9,921 nt of DNA from Gemmatimonadota bacterium (GTDB taxonomy: Bacteria; GCA-2686955), in assembly GCA_002686955.1 (NCBI GenBank), contig NYZA01000048.1, positions 1-9,921 of the forward strand, written 5' to 3'. The position numbers and the translations under genes were made by a program. The notes under the pieces were generated by a model. That model worked only from the letters and a program-made list of their open reading frames with translations. It had not been told where the DNA came from and did no database searches. Shown here in pieces: positions 6,181-9,921 of the stretch (position 1 is the first letter of the stretch; every line of letters begins with the position of its first letter).

Positions 6181-7157
6181 TGTCGGATGCCGCCGGGAGA
6201 TCCAGCAACCCCTATTGGGACCTCGTGCGCCCCTATACCTTGCTGCCGCCTCTGTTCGGCATGCTCTCGGGGGCGGTCTGCGCCATCGGCGCCGTGGCTA
6301 CGCGCACCGGCGCTTCGATCGGTGGCGCGGACGGCGTCGATCGGCGCGTCATCGCCATCGGTCTCGGTGCGGTCATGGCCGCGACACTCAATGCGGGCTC
6401 GAACGCGATCAACCAGCTCACCGACCAAGAGAACGATCGGAGGAACAAGCCCGCCCGGCCGCTGCCCTCCGGTCGGCTGACCCCGGGCGCCGTGCTGATC
6501 ACGGGCGTCTTCTTCTATGTCGCCGCCCTGCTCGCCGCTTGGGCGGTCGGAGTCCCCGTGGGCGGGACGATTCACGAGTGCTTTTGGATCGCCTTGGCCG
6601 GCGCCGCGGGGAGCCTGATCTACTCCGTCCCTCCCGTGCGGACGAAGAGGTGGGCCTGGGCGGCGCAGCTCACGATCGCGGTGCCGAGAGGGATGTTGCT
6701 CCGAGTGTGCGGCTGGTCGTGCGTCGCGCTCACTTTCAACGATCCAGAGCCCTGGTACGCGGGCGCGGTTTTCTTCCTCTTCCTGCTCGGGGCGGCCGCC
6801 ACCAAAGACTTCGCCGACATCGAAGGGGATCGGGCCGCGGGCTGCAACACCTGGCCTGTGGTTCACGGCCCGGCCGGCGCTGCTCGCAGGGTCGCGCCCT
6901 TCCTGCTCTTTCCCTGGCTCCTTCTTCCACTGGGTGTGGTGCTTCCCCACCCATCCGGTGGACCTTTGCTCGCCGGCAATCCGCTCGCATTGACGATCTT
7001 GGGCATCGCTCTTTCGGTCTACGGCGCCTACATCGCCCGGCTCATGCTCGTGCGCCCCGATGAGCTCGCTCGATCGGAGAACCACCCCTCGTGGGTCCAT
7101 ATGTACGCTTTGATGATGGTGGCCCAGATCGGATTGATGGTGGCGTATCTGATCTGA
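6180..7157 (+). CDS. UbiA-superfamily prenyltransferase
   Basis: This 325-residue integral membrane protein has both aspartate-rich motifs of the superfamily: NQLTDQEND (Asn78, Asp82, Asp86; NxxxDxxxD) and DFADIEGD (Asp210, Asp213, Asp217). These bind Mg2+ and the prenyl diphosphate. RRNKPARPLPSG after the first motif and the Gly-Cys-Asn-Thr-Trp-Pro-Val segment after the second are typical. Eight or nine hydrophobic segments are visible. The enzyme transfers a prenyl group to an acceptor in the membrane; the superfamily includes enzymes for quinones, haem O, chlorophyll and the archaeal lipid precursor DGGGP. The 'KD..DIEGDR..G..T.PV..G' second motif resembles the chlorophyll synthase and DGGGP synthase branches more than MenA, but I cannot place it without a tree. 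It begins one base inside the end of the kinase-fusion gene, so its prenyl diphosphate probably comes from that protein. Confidence 0.88.
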   Translation: MSDAAGRSSNPYWDLVRPYTLLPPLFGMLSGAVCAIGAVATRTGASIGGADGVDRRVIAIGLGAVMAATLNAGSNAINQLTDQENDRRNKPARPLPSGRLTPGAVLITGVFFYVAALLAAWAVGVPVGGTIHECFWIALAGAAGSLIYSVPPVRTKRWAWAAQLTIAVPRGMLLRVCGWSCVALTFNDPEPWYAGAVFFLFLLGAAATKDFADIEGDRAAGCNTWPVVHGPAGAARRVAPFLLFPWLLLPLGVVLPHPSGGPLLAGNPLALTILGIALSVYGAYIARLMLVRPDELARSENHPSWVHMYALMMVAQIGLMVAYLI

Positions 7158-7166
7158 GCGAAGAAG

Positions 7167-7173
7167 AGAGGAG
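7167..7173 (+). promoter_or_regulatory. Ribosome binding site of the ketoacyl synthase
   Basis: AGAGGAG ends six bases before ATG 7180. It is the strongest ribosome site in the operon and lies in the 22-base gap after the UbiA stop. Confidence 0.7.
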
Positions 7174-7179
7174 ATCACC

Positions 7180-8413
7180 ATGGCGAAACGAGTGGCAATC
7201 ACCGGTCTCGGGCCGGTCACACCGATCGGCGTCGGCCGGGACGATCTGGCCCGGGCGCTCATCGAAGGGAAATGTGGTGTAGGCCCACTCGACGATACGA
7301 TCGAGCACCACCTCGTGCTCACCCATTTTGGAGCTCAGATAGGGGATTGGGACCCGGGACGGTGGCTCGACACCCGCCAGCAGCGACGCCTGGCGCGCAA
7401 TGCCCAGTTCGCCGTCGTCGCCGCCGGCTCTGCGCTCGAAGACGCCGGAATCGACCTGCATTCCGATCTGGAGCTGGCCCGTCGCTGCGGGACGATTCTG
7501 GGGACCTGCGCCGAGCTCGAGTGGGTCTATCGAGAGGTGCTGAAGCTTTACAACGACCCCAAAGGCTACAAAAGTGTCGCTCCCTTGACCGTCACATGCT
7601 CCTTCCCCGACGCGCCGGCCGGTCAGGCCGCAATCGTGACCGGAGCGCGAGGGGCGAATCTGGCGGTTTCAACGGCCTGTTCGTCGAGCAACAATGCGAT
7701 GGGCTACGCCTTGAGCATGATCCGGCTCGGCATGCTCGATCTCTGTCTGACCGGCGGCAGCGAGGCGCCGCTCCAGGCTTCGACTCTTGCGGCGCGCGCT
7801 ATCCACCAGAAACGATGAACCGTACACCGCATGCCGTCCCTTCGATGCCACCAGAGACGGGTTCGTGATGGGCGAGGGGGCGGGGATCGTTCTCTTCGAA
7901 GAGCTCGAGCACGCCCGCCGCCGGGGGGCGCGGATCTATGCCGAGGTCTGTGGATTCGGTCAATCGTGCGATGCGCAACACATGACGAAGCTCGATCCCG
8001 AGGGTGTCGAGCCAGCCCGCGCGGTTCAGATGGCTCTCGACGACGCGGGACTGAACCCCGAGGATGTCGACTACATCAATGCGCATGGGACATCGACGCC
8101 GATCAACGACGCCAGCGAGACGCGGATCATCAAGCGGGTATTCGGAGATCGCGCCTACGATATTCCTGTTTCTTCCTCGAAATCGCAGCTCGGTCATCTG
8201 ATCGGCGCATCTGGTGGCGCGGAGCTGATCTCGACCCTCTTGGCGATGGAACAAGGGTTCATCCCACAGACGATAAACCTGCGCCATGCCGATCCTGAAT
8301 GCGATCTCGACTACGTGTCGGATGGGGCGAGAGAGGGGCGGATCGATGTTGCGGTGTTGAACTCCTTCGGCTTCGGCGGCAAGAACGCGATCCTGGCGAT
8401 TCGGAGAGTCTGA
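7180..8413 (+). pseudogene. FabF-like beta-ketoacyl-ACP synthase, split by one frameshift
   Basis: The first part (7180-7818) starts MAKRVAITGLGPVTPIGVG and carries the nucleophile in VSTACSSSNNAMGYA (Cys167, codon 7678-7680). It is followed by the [11 protein letters not shown] block and then runs into AIHQKR and a stop. The next frame (from about 7793) continues exactly where the family should: [43 protein letters not shown] (His codon 8084-8086) and [15 protein letters not shown] (Lys 8180-8182, His 8195-8197), ending [12 protein letters not shown]. So all residues of the Cys-His-His condensing triad are present, but in two frames. The joint fits one extra base between about 7786 and 7798 (GCGGCGCGCGC). 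The enzyme would condense an acyl-enzyme with malonyl-ACP. Beside UbiA it could serve a specialised acyl or polyketide product rather than housekeeping fatty acid synthesis. It may be intact in the organism if the frameshift is an error. Confidence 0.9.
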
Positions 8414-8435
8414 CGGGTCTCCGAGTGGTATCCTC

Positions 8436-8447
8436 CGCCGATCGGCG
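8436..8447. repeat. 12-base perfect palindrome between genes
   Basis: CGCCGATCGGCG reads the same on both strands, 22 bases after the ketoacyl synthase stop and 29 bases before the next ATG. It has no loop and no T-run, so it is not a standard terminator. It could be an operator half-site pair or chance in GC-rich DNA where CGATCG is common. Confidence 0.3.
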
Positions 8448-8462
8448 AAAGGAAACAGAAAG

Positions 8463-8470
8463 AAAGAGGA
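8463..8470 (+). promoter_or_regulatory. Ribosome binding site of the large lipoprotein gene
   Basis: AAAGAGGA ends six bases before ATG 8477 and supports that start. Confidence 0.6.
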
Positions 8471-8476
8471 CATCGC

Positions 8477-9921
8477 ATGGAGCGATGCAAAGGCGTTGCG
8501 GTGCTGGCTCAGATCGCGTTGCTGGTGGAAGGATGCGGCCTCGAATCTCCGGAGCTCCCCACCTGGCAGGCGTCGTATGTCGTGCCGATCCTCTCGGAGA
8601 CCTGGGATGCGGCGGAGCTGTTCGCGGAGCTCGATACCGCCTTCGTTCAAACCGAGGGGGATTCGAGCTCGCTCGGGATCGATCTGCGCCTCGATCTCGA
8701 TCCGGTTCCGCTGGCCGACGCGCTCTCGATCGGCGAGCTCGAAGACACGATTCGGGTCGGCCTCGACGAGATCGAGATCGACGTATCGTTCGGCGATAGT
8801 GCATCGTTCTACCCTTTCTGGGCGCTCTATTCCGAGTTGGATTCCGGGGACGATCCATACTTCGGAATCGTTCCGATGTTCGAGTTCGACCATTTCACGA
8901 GCGTCGACGGACCGGTCGGCTACGACTGGGTCGACCTCGAATCTGGTTCGATCTTCGTCGAGATCACCAATGGATTGCCGGTCCCGATCCTCGATCCCAC
9001 GGGCTCGCCCGAGCCTCGTTTGGTGCTCGAGAGTGAGACTGGGGAGCCGATCGCGGAGCAGCTCATCGACGTAGTGTTGGCGCCCGCGGAGATACGATCG
9101 ATCGAGATCGACGTGGAGGGCGAGCGGCTCGAGGCGACAATGCGGGGCCGCCTGATCGGAAGCTCGGCGGGCAGCGATTCGATTGTCGATATCGACCCAA
9201 ACGCTTTCGTCTCGGTACGGATCGCGGATGGCGAGGCGCTTGTTCCGGAAGCCTTCGCCGGGGAGCCCGGTCCTTCGGAAGGTGTCGTCGAGTCGAGCTA
9301 CGCGGTTGAATCCGATTTCGAGATCGAAAGCGCGAAGATCGCTTCGGGACAACTCGATCTGACTCTGGTGAACCGTTTTCCGCTCGGATTCGAGGTCGCG
9401 CTAACGATCCCTACCTATCGCCGCGACGGGGCCGCGCTCGCCGCGGGTGCCCTCGTAGGGGCGGGCGAAAGCGTCTCGATCTCACTCGATTTGGACGGCG
9501 TGGAGATCGTTCCGCAAGGCGCGGGTGGAGAGCTCGTCGTGCATACCGCTCTGGTCACCGAGGACCGCAGCGGTCGCCCCGTGACCGTCGATCCGGACGA
9601 CGAAATCCGTGTCGATGTCGCGCAATTGGAGATCGGGCTCGCGACGGTCACCGGGCGAATGACGGCGCCTTTCGAGATCGAGGCCGACACGGTAGAGACG
9701 GGGTTGGGCGACGCCAGTCTGGGTCTTCGTTTCGTCGAACCGGCCGGCACCGTGACGATCGATTCTCTTCCCGCCGAGCTCCGCAATCTCGATCTCGCGA
9801 TCGTCGCCCCGGGCGGTTACCCGGTCTTACATCTGGCGGGGACGATTCCCGCCGCGGGTGGCGACGTGGAGCTGGATCCGGATGAGCTCGAGGCCTTCCT
9901 GGCGGAGGCGCCCGGCACGGC
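8477..9921 (+). CDS. Large acidic beta-rich putative lipoprotein (N-terminal 481 residues, runs off the window)
   Basis: From ATG 8477 the frame stays open to the end of the window, 481 codons. The N-terminus MERCKGVAVLAQIALLVEGC is a short positively charged and hydrophobic leader ending in Cys20; the lipobox-like LVEGC has Glu at -2, which is unusual. Residues after Cys20 (GLESPELPTWQASYVVPI) resemble the start of surface lipoproteins often seen in FCB-group genomes, where a Cys is followed by a short P.W.V..P.. strand; this is from memory of such proteins and is not a firm family match. The rest is rich in Asp, Glu, Val and Ile in alternating patterns (for example LGIDLRLDLDPVPLADAL and SISLDLDGVEIVPQG), suggesting repeated beta-sandwich domains. 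No enzyme motif is visible. IEID occurs twice in similar surroundings (codons near 8771 and 9109). It is in the same orientation as the operon after a 63-base gap and may be co-transcribed or have its own promoter. Confidence 0.75.
   Translation, partial: MERCKGVAVLAQIALLVEGCGLESPELPTWQASYVVPILSETWDAAELFAELDTAFVQTEGDSSSLGIDLRLDLDPVPLADALSIGELEDTIRVGLDEIEIDVSFGDSASFYPFWALYSELDSGDDPYFGIVPMFEFDHFTSVDGPVGYDWVDLESGSIFVEITNGLPVPILDPTGSPEPRLVLESETGEPIAEQLIDVVLAPAEIRSIEIDVEGERLEATMRGRLIGSSAGSDSIVDIDPNAFVSVRIADGEALVPEAFAGEPGPSEGVVESSYAVESDFEIESAKIASGQLDLTLVNRFPLGFEVALTIPTYRRDGAALAAGALVGAGESVSISLDLDGVEIVPQGAGGELVVHTALVTEDRSGRPVTVDPDDEIRVDVAQLEIGLATVTGRMTAPFEIEADTVETGLGDASLGLRFVEPAGTVTIDSLPAELRNLDLAIVAPGGYPVLHLAGTIPAAGGDVELDPDELEAFLAEAPGT

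Noticed and set aside
5628-7322. 564-codon open frame on the minus strand opposite the kinase-fusion and UbiA genes
   Set aside because: Its translation is rich in Arg, His, Pro and Gln without hydrophobic cores or motifs, while the plus strand carries clear membrane enzymes with conserved motifs. It is a GC-driven shadow frame.
7799-9352. 517-codon open frame on the minus strand opposite the ketoacyl synthase and lipoprotein genes
   Set aside because: It spans two convincing plus-strand genes and the gap between them; the Arg/Asp-rich translation mirrors GAT/CTC/ATC codon use on the plus strand and shows no family motif.
1-9921. CRISPR array, transposon ends, tRNA or rRNA genes
   Set aside because: No regularly spaced repeats, transposase or integrase motifs, terminal inverted repeats or RNA-gene consensus arms were found on either strand by eye.

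Overview
The window comes from a high-GC bacterium, probably a poorly characterised didermic lineage of the FCB or Gemmatimonadota/Eisenbacteria type. This is an inference from gene content: Sec signal peptides and lipoboxes, a PEGA-domain protein with a following 'LPGWGQ' membrane module, FnIII-type lipoproteins, and remnants of a formylglycine-generating-enzyme (FGE)-like protein, an M1 peptidase and a cellulose-binding CBM3. No marker gene fixes the taxonomy.

Region 1 (1-1682) is a graveyard or a mosaic. A short coding tail ends at 119. It is followed by a secreted FGE-sulfatase-family protein with an in-frame TAA at 494-496, broken off near 850. There it abuts, tail to tail, the C-terminal part of an M1 aminopeptidase on the minus strand, which carries two single-base frameshifts. 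That fragment abuts, near 1405, the second half of a CBM3 on the plus strand. None of the three genes is complete and both joints are abrupt. The next 400 bases hold no convincing gene and end in a good promoter (TTGACA at 2005-2010).

Region 2 (2085-8413) is one tightly packed plus-strand run: a PEGA membrane protein, an FnIII lipoprotein, an SDR/NAD-dependent epimerase-like protein, a large membrane protein that looks like a polyprenol (phytol) kinase fused to a DUF92/VTE6-type prenyl-phosphate kinase, a UbiA prenyltransferase, and a FabF-like beta-ketoacyl synthase. Several genes overlap by 1-14 bases. Read as a pathway, the fused kinase would turn a free prenyl alcohol into a prenyl diphosphate in two steps, and UbiA would transfer that prenyl group to an acceptor. 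The SDR-like protein and the ketoacyl synthase could make or modify the acceptor. The SDR-like protein has lost the usual Tyr and Lys of the YxxxK motif, and the ketoacyl synthase is split by a single-base frameshift with its Cys-His-His triad otherwise present.

Region 3 (8477 to the end) is the N-terminal 481 residues of a large, acidic, beta-rich, probably lipid-anchored surface protein that runs off the window.

The most interesting system is the kinase-fusion/UbiA/ketoacyl synthase/degenerate-SDR operon. The main caution is that all three frameshifts seen are apparent single-base insertions in G/C-rich stretches, so sequence error or misassembly must be excluded before any gene is called dead.
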